The notes under the pieces were generated by a model. That model was given only the letters and a program-made list of their open reading frames with translations, was not told the DNA's origin and made no database searches. Made by a program: the position numbers and the translations under genes. From Mesostigma viride (lineage: Eukaryota > Streptophyta > Mesostigmatophyceae > Mesostigmatales > Mesostigmataceae): 64,000 nucleotides of DNA. This document shows positions 31,800 through 42,640 of this stretch, one piece after another (position 1 is the stretch's first letter; the number at the start of each line of letters is the position of its first letter). The stretch lies in NCBI GenBank assembly GCA_009746045.1, contig RPFO01000276.1:4247707-4311706 (forward strand). Direction: 5' to 3'.

Positions 31800-33354
31800 G
31801 TCCCTAAACACCAGTAGGTTTGGTAAATTTTCACTGTTTTGGTAAAATTTTCAAAACTGGATACTTTTGCTTGTCTGAGTCATACTTGGTGTAGGATGCC
31901 TCAAGAAATGTATTTGGACCAAAAACCCTCACCCCCCCACCCCAGAAATTTGACACCAAGGTGCTCTTTAGGGTAATTTGTGCCAAATATGACGTGTCAA
32001 ATTTTCCTAGCTGCACTTTTGCTCATAACAAGGCCCATAGGTGGTAGTTAAGGTCTATGTAGTACCCCAAGAGGGATTGCAAAGTTGCACAGTTTTTGGA
32101 TACCTGCAAGGATCCCAACAGTGACGTAAAGTAGCCTAAAAAACGCGATTTGGCCCGGTTTTTGCCCGTTAGGCACCCTAGACCATGCAAATGAGCTCAG
32201 ATTGCAGCCAAACTTGGCGGCTGCTCTTGCCATGCTGCCAACAGCACATGTGCAAAGTTGCACACTTTTTGGATACCTGCAGGGCACCCTGGGTGACGTC
32301 AAGTAGCCTAAAACACGCGATTTTGCGCGTTTTTAGCCCGTTTGGGCACCCTAGACCATGCAAATGAGCTCAGATTGCAGCCAAACTTGGCAGCTGCCCT
32401 TGCCTTGCTGCCAAAAGCAGATGTGCAAAGTTGCACACATTTTGAATACCTGCAGGGCACCCTGGGTGACGTCATGTAGCATAAAAATATTTGACACCAA
32501 GGTGGAAATATGACGTGTCAAATTTTCCTAACCACAGTTTTGCTCTTAACATGGCCCAAATGTGGTGGGTAAGGTCTATCTAGTACCCCAAGAGAGGTTG
32601 CAAAGTTGCACATGTCTTGGATACCTAGCTGCAGGGGTCCCAACGGTGACGTCAAGCAGCATAAAAACGCGATTTTGTGCGTTTTTAGCCCGTTTAGTCA
32701 CCCTAGACCATGCAAATGAGCTCAGATTGCAGCCAAACTTGGCAGCTGCCCTTGCCACGCTGCCAAAAGCACATGTGCAAAGTTGCACATTTTTTGGATA
32801 CCTGCAGGGCACCCTGGGTGACGTCAAGTAGCATAAAAAACGCGATTTTGCGCGTTTTTAGCCCATTTAGGCACCCTACACCATGCAAACGAGCTCAGAT
32901 TGCAGCCAAACTTGGAAACTACCCTTGCCATGCTGCCAAAAGCACATGTGCAAAGTTGCACATTTTTTGGGTACCTGCATGGCACCCTGGGTGACGTCAA
33001 GCAAGTAGCCTAAAAAACGCGATTTGCGCGTTTTTAGCCCGTTTGGGCACCCTACACCATGCAAATGAATGGGCTCAGATTGCAACCAAGCTTGGTGCCC
33101 AGCTGCCCTTGCCATGCTGAAAAAGTTCATGCATGCTCAATGCGGACCAATGATTGGATTGTACAAAGCAATAACTTTCGTGCATTAAACATGTGGCCCC
33201 GGGCCCACCATATATTGATGACGTGAACATTTAAAAAGTGGCTCAAAGCGTGTTCACGCATGACGTAGCCACATTATAGAACATGAATACGCAGGCAATC
33301 ATGAGGACGCTATTACCAAGGCGTACACATGTTGCGCCGCCACCCTATGATCGA
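31800..33354. repeat. central spacer of B: terminal-block copies and 172-bp arrays
   Basis: Two partial copies of the B terminal block (GTAGGTTTGGTAAATTTT at about 31812; ATTTGACACCAAGGTGG at about 32488). Each is followed by 172-bp units (about six in total, to about 33120) carrying TGACGTCA or a one-base variant. It looks like two extra element ends in plus orientation. Confidence 0.75.
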
Positions 33355-34381
33355 TCACTCACTGCCCGCATCATCATCGCCTTCACTAATGTCATCAATG
33401 TTTTCCATATCTGAGTCATCGTCACTTGAGTGAACATCGTGGTGGATGTCGATTGTGGTGGCATTACCCACCGCAGGCACAGTAGGAACTCCCGTTGGAC
33501 TGGCGCCATCCACAGCTCCCAATCCAGGGCTTTGGTAGTCCTCCGCGATTCGAGCACCACATTTCCTTCATCGTCGATGTACGCATCTTCAGATTTTGTC
33601 CAACAGCCAAACTTGGCATCGATGCAGCCTGACAACCACGTTGTGAAGTCCAGCGCGACGAAAACCATTTAAGTGATAACGACATGTGCAACACTAAATC
33701 CCACCAAAAGCAATCTTAAGTGGCATGATCACAACCATAGCAATATATAAACCTGTATGGCAAACCAAAAAAATCCAGCAATTACACGGTTGCGATGCAC
33801 TACATGATGCACATATGAAGCCAAGTTACTCACCAAGCTTGTTGGTAGCTCTGGGTTCAATATGGCCATGTTCTCGGACAGCCCAGTGTTGCAGTAGTGT
33901 AGAAATGCTTCACGGAGGACTCTGATGACGTCGCCCAAGGTTGCCAACAAAACTGTAGGCATGTCATCCCGTTCACAGAACGCCACCACCACCCAAAACG
34001 CTGGTCACAATCCACATGAGTATAACCCGCTGGCAAGCGCACGAAACGGACCGTGTCAAATAAGTTTAATGCGACTAAGGCTGCCATGAAACCCAATACT
34101 TCCGAGTTCATATTATCAGACCCGCCATCGTACTGAAAACATATTTGACGTGGTAAACCGTACGCCCTTATTTCAGGATTTTCTGATCTAAGCCAAGGCT
34201 TTGGTTCGCATACCTGCGTGATCAACATGGTGAGTATGGTCGCTGTGATACGGCCTGAATTGCCAGGCGCCTTGGGGTTCCCCACCCAAGGCATGACGAG
34301 AAAAAAAAACGTGCGATTAGTCCATGCGTGATACCACAGAATAGCTCGTAGGGTATATGCAGGCGAGAGCTGCTCAACCAT
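33355..34381 (-). pseudogene. DUF7869-like transposase, C-terminal half, right-arm copy with acidic tail
   Basis: Same gene as 30886-31799, read leftward from ATG 34381. It is more complete at its end. After FTTWLSGCIDAKFG and a one-frame move it reads a Val/Pro linker and a Ser/Asp/Glu-rich tail (SSDDDSDMENIDDISEGDDD) to TGA at 33355-33357. The QYDGGSDNMNSEV and LPAGYTHVDCDQRF motifs are unchanged. The frame change after QRFGWWW is identical in both arms, so it predates the duplication. Introns are likely (GTGAGT near 33830). Activity is doubtful because the N-terminal half is not next to it. Confidence 0.6.
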
Positions 34382-35031
34382 TCCTTACTGGCATTGCCAC
34401 GCTATGGCCAGAACGTCTTCATGCGGGCCAGCGCGTGAATTGAGATTGAAAGAAACAAACCGGCGGCACCCTCAAACCTGCAATATGGTGTATGTCAAGG
34501 ATAAGTGTGTGTGTGGGGGGGGGGGCATTGATGGGAAACAATGGGAGAACAGTGCCACCCAGAGCCAATTAGCTAACATGAAACCATGCGATCAATTATA
34601 GTGTTATAGTGTTTGGCCACTGCGAATACTGCGAAGACAGCAGTCAGCAGGACCGCTATCACCCAAGGTTTCGGTGACTGCGACCATTCGGGGAAATCGA
34701 CCGATCGCGAGCATCGTACGCCTTCTGTCAGCAAATCAATCACCATCAATATTAATCGAATGTCTAGCATTCTCGCGCAGCCTCGTGTGTCGCTTACAAA
34801 GCACGGTTACCGGACGACTGGTATGCGAGAAAATTGCTGCCCGAGTGTTGGGAAGGTATTGCAGGCTGCATCAATATCAGCCCGCTGCACCTTTTTGCTA
34901 AAAATTAATGCAGATCACGTGCACGCTGGCACGCACCGTCAGGCTGTCCACTGTCCAGCCTGTCCTTGTCTGGTGTCAAATTATTCGCTTGGCCTCGTTC
35001 GCGCTGTCCTCGATGGAGACAAATTATGTCC

Positions 35032-35207
35032 GGAGACAAATTATTTGTTTTCGAACAGTTTAAAAGTATTAAAATTCACCGTACTTACCATTCTATTGAA
35101 AATTAGTAGCTCTTGTTACAAAAGCGTTAAAGTATGATTTGTTTTGATAAAGAGCTTGAATAGTGAAACTTCTTGTAGAAGTTTACGTAAACAAATAATT
35201 TGTCTCC
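35032..35207 (-). mobile_element. MITE, copy 3
   Basis: 176 bp between GGAGACAAATTATTTGTTT and its inverse in the right arm of B. Single copy here, in contrast to the pair in the left arm. Confidence 0.7.
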
Positions 35208-36074
35208 GAGACATAATTTGTCTCCATCGAGGACAGCTCGGACGAGGCCAAGCGAATAATTTGACACCAGACATAATTTGACACCATACATAATTTGACA
35301 CCATCGAGGACAGGCTCGGACGAGGCCAGGCCGAGTCCTGGCGTAGTCGAGACAATCTGGCAGCATTCTACGATAGCTAGGTCGTCACATCTTCAACCTA
35401 CTGCCCTTGCAGAGGTGGAGACGATTATGATGAATGTTAAAAAAGCAAGAATCGGAGGAGGCTTTGAAAAGCACGGATAAGAAGGCGGGCATTGCTGACA
35501 ATGCGCAGAAAGGCGATACTGGGGCGTTGCCGGCAAAGTCATGGGCATCTACTGAAATTTCCCCGTGCAGGTACTCCTATGTAAGCTCGTTTTCGGCACT
35601 CCCGTTTTTTCGTCTCCTGGGCATCCATTTGGGAAATTCTATGGGAATTGCTGGCGAAATTTCCAACTTTTTGTTCCTGTTGCCCCGGCCGTGCATAGCG
35701 GAGTAGCCTAGGCGGCATGCTGCTGAGATTTTCCCCTTCCGTGTGTCGACCATATTTGTCGTATTCCCCTGGCCGTGCAGGACCTGGAATAACGCGTCTT
35801 TGAAGCGCTTTTGGCGATTCCCAAGAACAGTTTTCATTGGTGCGATTCCGGTAAGCATTGTCGTTTTTCGTACAATCCTGTTTCAGCGATTCTACCTTTT
35901 CCTCTATACCGCTGTCATGGGCATCCATTTCCCTAGGAGAAATGCTGCCGAAATTTCCAACTTTTCACGCAAAAATGTGCACCTAAATTCTGCACGTAGC
36001 ATGCAACCTCACGCCAAAATGTGCACCTACAATCTGCACCTACTAGCACGCAACCTCACGCCAAAATCTGCACC

Positions 36075-36735
36075 TAGAATCTGCACCCACACACGCATCC
36101 CAGCCCCCGCCCCCCCACACCCACTTGTGCATGCCAGCCCCCCCCCACACAACCATGGTACGCCAGCCACCACCCACATGCACGCACGCATGCCAGCCAC
36201 CCCCCACACCCAGGCATTCATGGCAGCTCCCCCCCAGACCCACACATGCATGCCAGCCACTCCACAAACCCACGTGTGCATGCCAGGGCCCATACACACC
36301 CACACATGCATGCCAGCCCCGCCCCACACGCATGTATGCATGTCAGCTCCCCGCCCCACCCACGCACGCATGACAGCCCCCCCCTCAATGCACACATGCA
36401 TGCCAGCCCCCCCCCACACCCACGCACGCATGCCAGCCCCCCACAAACCCACGCACGCATGGCAGGCCCCCCACAAACCCACGCATGCATGCCAGCCACC
36501 CCCCACACCCACGCACGCATGGCAGCCACCCCCACACCCAGGCATTCATGGCAGCTCCCCCCCAGACCCACACATGCATGCCAGCCACTCCACAAACCCA
36601 CGTGTGCATGCCAGGGCCCATACACACCCACACATGCATGCCAGCCCCGCCCCACACGTATGTGGGCATGCCAGCTCCCCGCCCCACCCACGCACGCATG
36701 CCAGCCCCCCCCTACACCCGCGTGTGCATGCATGC
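36075..36735. repeat. minisatellite, units about 30 bp, right
   Basis: Inverted counterpart of 28080-28730, with a different unit count and order. C-rich on this strand. Confidence 0.9.
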
Positions 36736-36753
36736 CAGCGTGGTTTCCGCACT

Positions 36754-37029
36754 ATGGACGCATCACCGCCAAGCGGGCAGTTTCGTCTTTCCCGAGATGC
36801 TAGTCAAGGTATATACAGTCGCGATCAGTCATATGAGGAGGGGGATGATGACAGGGCCGATGACATCCGCGAGAAGCAAACACGGCTTACCCCAAGGTTC
36901 TCTGGACTGAGTGGTGGGGATGCGTCTAACAAGAAGGTCGCAAGTCGAACTAATGGCATGCTAGTTCGAGGACGATGTTCTTGCAGACAATGTTTCGCCA
37001 TCGGGGATCGATCACTGCAATGTGACTAG
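36754..37029 (+). CDS. small Ser/Asp/Arg-rich protein, right-arm copy
   Basis: 91 codons from ATG 36754: DASPPSGQFRLSRDAS, EEGDDDRADDIREKQT, SGGDASNKKVASRTNG and a Cys-containing end (RGRCSCRQCFAIGDRSLQCD) to TAG. The Cys-rich end is absent from the left copy, which stops earlier. CSCRQC could bind metal, but that is speculation. It diverges outward, away from the transposase-like gene in the same arm. Confidence 0.4.
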   Translation: MDASPPSGQFRLSRDASQGIYSRDQSYEEGDDDRADDIREKQTRLTPRFSGLSGGDASNKKVASRTNGMLVRGRCSCRQCFAIGDRSLQCD

Positions 37030-37309
37030 TATTTATTCCACAGCTGATGGCCTTGTGCTTCCATTTACTAGATCGTGGTTTTGCAAGTTTATGCGAAGTT
37101 AGCATGGTCTCATGTCAAGGCGCCGTGGATTATGGTATGTGCATGCCTACCGAGGTCACCATTAGGGTGTAGCTTTGGCAATGGCGTATAATTTCGTCTG
37201 AATTGGGAGACACGGATGTTCAAGCTGTTATATGAAGCCTACATGTAGTGTGAGCGATCGTCTACATCACAATGTAATCAACTCCCAGTGTTTATAATAT
37301 GGTAATAAA

Positions 37310-37640
37310 AAACGGGGAGCTGCATGTGTGCTTTTGGCAGCATGGCAAGGGCAGCTGGGCACCAAGTTTGGTTGCAATCTGAGCTCATATGTATGGTCTA
37401 GGGTGCCCAAACAGGCTAAAAACGCGCAAAATCGCGCTTTTCATGCTACTTGATGTCACCCAGGGTGCCCTGCAGGTATCCAAAAAATGTGCAACTTTGC
37501 ACATGTGCTTTTGGCAGCATGGCAAGGGCAGCTGCCAAGTTTGGTTGCAATCTGAGCTCATTTGCATGGTCTACGGTGCCTTAATGGGCTAAAACCGGGC
37601 AAAATCGCGTTTTTTGTGCTGCTTGACGTCACCGTTGGGA
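37310..37640 (-). repeat. 172-bp tandem repeats, right array
   Basis: About two units in inverted orientation relative to the left array (which has about four). One unit has TGATGTCA in place of TGACGTCA. Confidence 0.8.
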
Positions 37641-37955
37641 CCCCTGCAGGTATCCAAAACATGTGCAACTTTGCAACCTCTCTTGGGGTACTAGATAGAC
37701 CTTACCCACCACATTTGGGCCATGATATGAGCAAAACTGTAGCTAGGAAAATTTGACCCGACATATTTGGCACAAATTACCCTAAAAACCACCTTGGTGT
37801 CGAATTTCTGACGGAGGCCATGAAATATTGTTGGTCAAAATACTGTTTTGGTAATATTCCCACCCATATGCATCATGTAAAACAAAAAAAACATACCTTC
37901 AAAAATTTGGTTTTGGTATATGCAAATTTAATACCAAACCTACGGGTGCAAGGGG

Positions 37956-39284
37956 AAAAGCCGTAGGACTTCGAACCAACGTAGGACGCCATCATTGAGA
38001 GGCTCGAGCGCGAGCTGGCAGCTGCAAAATTGCAAAGGGCCGCCGTTGCTGCCGCGCCGCCCACGATTTTCATCACGCCGCCTCTCCCCCCAGCGAGCTT
38101 CGCTGCATGCAAGCCTGGCGAAGGCGTGCCCCATTCCTGTCATATCTGCTCCAGCTGCTCCAGTTGCTCCAGCTGCTCCAGCTGCTCCAGCTGCTCCAGC
38201 TGCCCCAGCTGCCCCAGCTGCTCCAGCTGCCCCAGCTGCCCCAGCCGCTCCAGCTGCCACCGCTGTGTTTGTCCCGGCTGTGAAGAAGGTATAGTGAAGC
38301 CTGCAACCAACGATAGGGGTCAGGTGGCTGCAGCCAGCCAAGCGGGTAGCAAGGCAGGCAATAAGGCGGGCGAGGAAGCGGGCAAGAAGCCAGCCAAGAA
38401 GAAAGAAGAACGTCCTCCCCCGCTGGATATGGGCCTCCCCCATTTTCTTTCCATGCTGTCCAGCAAGGCCACCGTGCGGCTCGAACCGGTAGAGCCCGTG
38501 GTTGGGTTGTTTGTTGTGGCCCAGCGCTTCCAGCTTGTCCAGCCGGAGCAGCTCGTGACACGATCATTTGGGAGTTCGGCAAGTTGAGTGCCTTCAATGT
38601 GCGGAAGAAGAGAGATCCATGGGAGATCAAGTTTACTGCATACACCGGCCAGACCGAGACCTACCAGTTTAACCTCAACAATTTGCCGCGGGGTGCAGAC
38701 AGCCAGGAACTGTTTGCCTGGGTCGTGCTCGATAACGTGACAGATGACGACCTCAAAGCGTACGGGGAGGTCAAGCGGCGCGAGGTGTACGCCAAGGCAC
38801 AGGCGGGGGCAGAGGACAAGCAGCAAGGAAAGGGCAAGAAGAGGACGGCGGCGGAGATGGAGGCCGAGCCACCGGCGAGGGCAGAGGACAAGAAGCAGGG
38901 AGAGGGCAAGAAGACGACGGCGGTGGAGATGGAGGGGGGGGGTCAAGGCAGCCGCCCAAAGCCCTCCAAAGGCCAAAGCCGAGGCGGCGAGGGAGGGGGA
39001 GGGCAGTTCCAAGGAGAAGGCGGGAGAGGGGCCCAGTTTGGACACAGAGATTGAGGGACACGCTTCCACATCAGCAGGGGGGTCGAGATCCAAGAAGACC
39101 ATGTCAGGCAACAGTCTGCCGTCTACCCTGATGTCACCTCATGAAATGCGTCAGCCAGCTTTTTCCGATGCCGGACCACCAGAGCCGCCGGGCATGACAG
39201 AAGCAGAATTGCAATTGGCAAAGCTGGAGGCTGTGCTAATGAAGCAGAAGGCTCTTGTGCAGCAGCAAAAACAAGCCAATGCTG
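37956..39284 (+). repeat. palindrome A, left arm, inner segment
   Basis: Continues the arm broken at 22267. Matches 40107 to about 41828 in reverse complement, apart from a shorter CAGCTG minisatellite. Confidence 0.85.
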
Positions 39285-39600
39285 CGGAATCGCAGGCGAC
39301 CACCTTGGTAGGTCCTCACTGAATGGCAAGTATTTTTTTGTTTTGCCATGACGATATTGATCTGCATGAACTGATTGATTTTTTTGTGTGTGGTGCATCA
39401 TTGTGTGGGTCCCCACATGTTTTTCTGACATCATCTTTTGTTTTCCTTATCTTCCTTGGCAGGTCGATTGGACCCGCCAAGAGGAGGCGGCGAGGCGCCG
39501 CGCTGGCCCTGTGGACGAATCCGAGGACTCTGACAGTGATGGCGGCAGTGTAGACTCGCCCCCCTCCAAGGTTAGTTGGTTTTGTTACTCCACTGCCTTT
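37970..39600 (+). pseudogene. element A gene, C-terminal part, left copy
   Basis: Downstream part of the gene that starts at 21683. A helical start (IERLERELAAAKLQRAA, near 37995) is followed by a short Ala/Pro repeat (38143-38262) and a Lys/Ala-rich stretch (KAGEEAGKKPAKKKEE). A domain follows at 38584-38860 (LSAFNVRKKRDPWEIKF, TYQFNLNNLPRGADSQELF, WVVLDNVTDDDLKAYG), then an acidic/basic region and a helix with QKALVQQQKQANAA. A donor (CTTGGTAGGT, about 39308) and an acceptor (CTTGGCAG, about 39463) join to VDWTRQEEAARRRAGP and an acidic end, with another possible donor at 39578. A 2-bp insertion after 38288 breaks the Lys/Ala frame. Function unknown. Confidence 0.5.
38143..38262 (+). repeat. 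CAGCTG-type minisatellite, short allele
   Basis: Units of GCTCCAGCTGCCCCAGCT. Much shorter than the matching tract in the right arm (41163-41632). Confidence 0.85.
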
Positions 39601-39829
39601 TGTATTTGCATGTAAGGGACAGGTGTTTTTGCATGCACTGCACAGTTTATCAATGCTATGGTATTCCTTACTTGTTGCCCATGCTAAGGTGACCTGTGAG
39701 CCCGCCCTTTTGCTAGCCACCTTTAAAATATTTTATGATAAAAAAACTGTTGCCTTGATTGCACTGCTGAAACAGTGCTCCTGAAATTATGCTAGCAGTG
39801 CTTGCTGCCAGCATAATCTGTTTCTCACT
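39285..39829. other. centre of palindrome A: intron, exon and unrecognised DNA
   Basis: Contains the spliced exon near 39463-39578 of the left-arm gene, then AT-rich sequence. CACTGCTGAAACAGTG at 39762 is a candidate outer end for the CACTA fragment that follows, but its flank does not match a target duplication. Confidence 0.4.
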
Positions 39830-40106
39830 CTCTCGTGGTTTCTCATTTTTCTCACTTTTCTTAGTTTTCTCAAATCTTGTGATATCTCACTTTTCTCAGT
39901 CCGAGTGAATTCTCACTTTTCTATCAGATTTTCAATTTCTCAATTTTTTCTTAGCTCTTCTCAATTTTTCTCACCCCCTTTTCTCGGGTAATTCTCACTT
40001 TTTCTCAGGTTATTCTCAGCTGCTTCTCAGTTTTTCTCAAGTTTTGTCACGTTTTTCTCAGGTTTTCTCAGGTATTCTCAATATTCTCAATCCTGACTTC
40101 CTAGTG
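39830..40106 (-). mobile_element. CACTA-type terminus 1 with TTCTCA subterminal repeats
   Basis: About 20 TTCTCA/TTTCTCA words end at CTTCCTAGTG (40097-40106), which on the other strand starts CACTAGGAAG. The same arrangement closes the elements at 48627 and 52863. Here it abuts the right arm of palindrome A inside the coding repeat QQQKQANAA, so it sits at the fold of the palindrome. Confidence 0.65.
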
Positions 40107-42640
40107 CAGCGTTGGCTTGTTTTTGCTGCTGCACAAGAGCCTTCTGCTTCATTAGCATAGCCTCCAGCTTTGCCAATTGCAATTCTGCTTCTGTCATGCC
40201 CGGCGGCTCTGGTGGTCCGGCATCGGAAAAAGTTGGCTGACGCATTTCAGGAGGTGACATCAGGGTAGACGGCAGACTGTTGCCTGACATGGTCTTCTTG
40301 GATCTCGACCCCCCTGCTGATGTGGAAGCGTGTCCCTCAATCTCTGTGTCCAAACCGGGCCCCTCTCCCGCCTTCTCCTCGGAACTGCCCTCCCCCTCCC
40401 CCGCCGCCTCGGCTTTGGCCTTTGGAGGGCTTTGGGCGGCTGCGCCTTGACCCCCCCCTCCATCTCCACCGCCGTCGTCTTCTTGCCCTCTCCCTGCTTC
40501 TTGTCCTCTGCCCCCGCCGGTGGCTCGGCCTCCATCTCCGCCGCCGTCCTCTTCTTGCCCTTTCCTTGCTGCTTGTCCTCTGCCCCCGCCTGTGCCTTGG
40601 CGTACACCTCACGCCGCTTGACCTTGCCGTACGCTTTGAGGTCGTCATCTGTCACGTTATCGAGCACGACCCAGGCAAACAGCTCCTGGCTGTCTGCACC
40701 CCGCGGCAAATTGTTGAGGTTAAACTGGTAGGTCTCGGTCTGGCCGGTGTATGCGGTAAACTTGATCTCCCATGGATCTCTCTTCTTCCGCACATTGAAG
40801 GCACTCAACTTGCCGAACTCCCAAATGATCGTGTCACGAGCTCCTCCGGCTGCGCAAGCTGGAAGCGCTGGGCCACAACAAACAACCCAACCACGGGCTC
40901 TACCGGTTCGAGCCGAACGGTGGCCTTGCCGGACAGCATGGAAGAAAATGGGGGAGGCCCGTATCCAGCGGGGGAGGACGTTCTTCTTTCTTCTTGGCTG
41001 GCTTCTTGGTTGGCTTCTTGGCTGGCTTCTTGGCTGGCTTCTTGCCCGCTTCCTCGCCCGCCTTATTGCCTGCCTTGCTACCCGCTTGGCAGGCTGCAGC
41101 CACCTGACCCCCATTGTTGGTTGCAGGCTTCACTACCTTCTTCACAGCCGAGACAAACACAGCGGTGGCAGCTGGAGCGGCTGGGGCAGCTGGGGCAGCT
41201 GGAGCAACTGGGGCAGCTGGAGCAGCTGGGGCAGCTGGAGGAGCTGGGGCAGCTGGAGCAGCTGGGGCAGCTGGAGCAGCTGGGGCAGCTGGAGCAGCTG
41301 GGGCAGCTGGAGCAGCTCGGGCAGCTGGAGCAGCTCGGGCAGCTGGAGCAGCTCGGGCAGCTGGAGCAGCTGGGGCAGCTGGAGCAGCTGGGGCAGCTGG
41401 AGCAGCTGGGGCAGTTGGAGCAGCTGGGGCAGCTGGAGCAGCTGGGGCAGCTGGAGCAGCTGGGGCAGCTGGAGCAGCTGGGGCAGCTGGAGCAGCTGGG
41501 GCAGCTGGAGCAGCTGGGGCAGCTGGAGCAGCTGGGGCAGCTGGAGCAGCTGGGGCAGCTGGAGCAGCTGGGGCAGCTGGAGCAGCTGGGGCAGCTGGAG
41601 CAGCTGGAGCAACTGGAGCAGCTGGAGCAGATATGACAGGAATGGGGCACGCCTTCGCCAGGCTTGCATGCAGCGAAGCTCGCTGGGGGGAGAGGCGGCG
41701 TGATGAAAATCGTGGGCGGCGCGGCAGCAACGGCGGCCCTTTGCAATTTTGCAGCTGCCAGCTCGCGCTCGAGCCTCTCAATGATGGCGTCCTGCGTCGG
41801 TTCGAAGTCCAACGGCTTTTCAACGTCGGACTCACAGGAAACGAGCATCAGCGTATCAAGTCCACAGAATGAAAACTGCGCACGATAATCAGCTAAGTAC
41901 TGATGAAAGCGTCACAACAGCAATTCACGCCAGGGAAATAACACCGAAGCATGCATGGGCCGCCCTGAACATGAACTATCACGACATTCACATTCCACCA
42001 TGCAAAAACTGAATACAATATATTTACCTTGCCCGGCTGTGTGGTAATGACGATATTGGTCAGGGAGCTGAGAGGTGCCCTGCTGCCGGTGTGCTTTTTG
42101 TCCGCCTTGTCTGGCCGAGGGTTGGGTGGTGCCAGCTTTTTACGCTTCTTGATGGCGGGCTGGTCATCGTCCTCACTGTCATCGTCATCATCACCGTTTC
42201 CAGCCGAGCCGTCATCCTTGTGGTTGGAGAGGTATCGAAACCACTGCGCCTCAATCAATATATTTTGTCGCCGAAAAAAGCACGGGTTGAGCGGGTGCTT
42301 GTTTCCGCTTCCCTGCATCAAACTTTTCTAGGCTGCGTTTATACTGCTCCTTCGCCTCCGAAAATGCAGTTGAAGCCAATGCCCCTACCCACGGACAAAT
42401 GACATGCAGCCGTTCAACGCAGTTTGAGAACTGGTGGGAATCCTGGTATTTCTTAACTATGCCGGGAACTAAATACTTTTCCGTAAGGGTTGCAATCGTT
42501 CTCCAACGCGTCGTTTGATATAGTTTCGCGGGCGCCTGGAGGAGGGGCTGAGACTCATCCACAAATTTATTTGCTGTGAACCTCTCCTTCACCTCGTCTG
42601 CGGCTACCTGTCGTGGCTGCCGATGGTTTTTCATCGCCAT
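40107..42640 (-). pseudogene. element A gene, right copy (nearly full length)
   Basis: Minus strand from ATG 42640. Exon 1 starts AMKNHRQPRQVAADEVK and runs to KYID, moves one frame into EAQWFRYLSNHKDDG, an acidic run, KKRKKLAPPNPRPDKADK and IVITTQPGK before a donor (GGTAAATATA, about 42028). A later exon (about 41848) has IERLERELAAAKLQ, a very long Ala/Pro repeat (41163-41632) and KKPAKKPAKKPTKK. The conserved domain follows (FNVRKKRDPWEIKF, LDNVTDDDLKAYG), then KAQ- and acid-rich sequence, a helix with KLEAMLMKQKALVQQQ, and ends at the CACTA terminus. Compared with the left copy it has lost its last exon. It shows that the two halves in the left arm were once contiguous. Confidence 0.55.
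41163..41632 (-). repeat. 18-bp minisatellite (GCAGCTGGAGCAGCTGGG), long allele
   Basis: About 26 units, all multiples of three, encoding Ala/Pro on the minus strand in the frame of the flanking gene. Every strand and frame stays open across it, so frames there are not evidence by themselves. Confidence 0.9.

Larger units (their letters stand above)
26525..37955. mobile_element. giant foldback element B
   Basis: An 11.4-kb unit begins CCCCTTGCACCCGTAGG and ends with its reverse complement. The left arm (26525-31799) and right arm (33454-37955) are inverted copies. From each end inward they carry a roughly 300-bp terminal block, tandem 172-bp repeats, a small gene, a GGCATGC-rich minisatellite, a MITE region, and a transposase-like gene that points inward. 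The central spacer is made of further terminal-block and 172-bp repeat copies. The right end interrupts the left arm of palindrome A. A target duplication is not visible because the left flank is palindrome C. Confidence 0.65.
33454..37955 (-). repeat. element B, right arm
   Basis: Reverse complement of 26525-31799. It ends CGGGTGCAAGGGG at 37955. Beyond it palindrome A resumes with AAAAGCCGTAGG. Confidence 0.9.
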
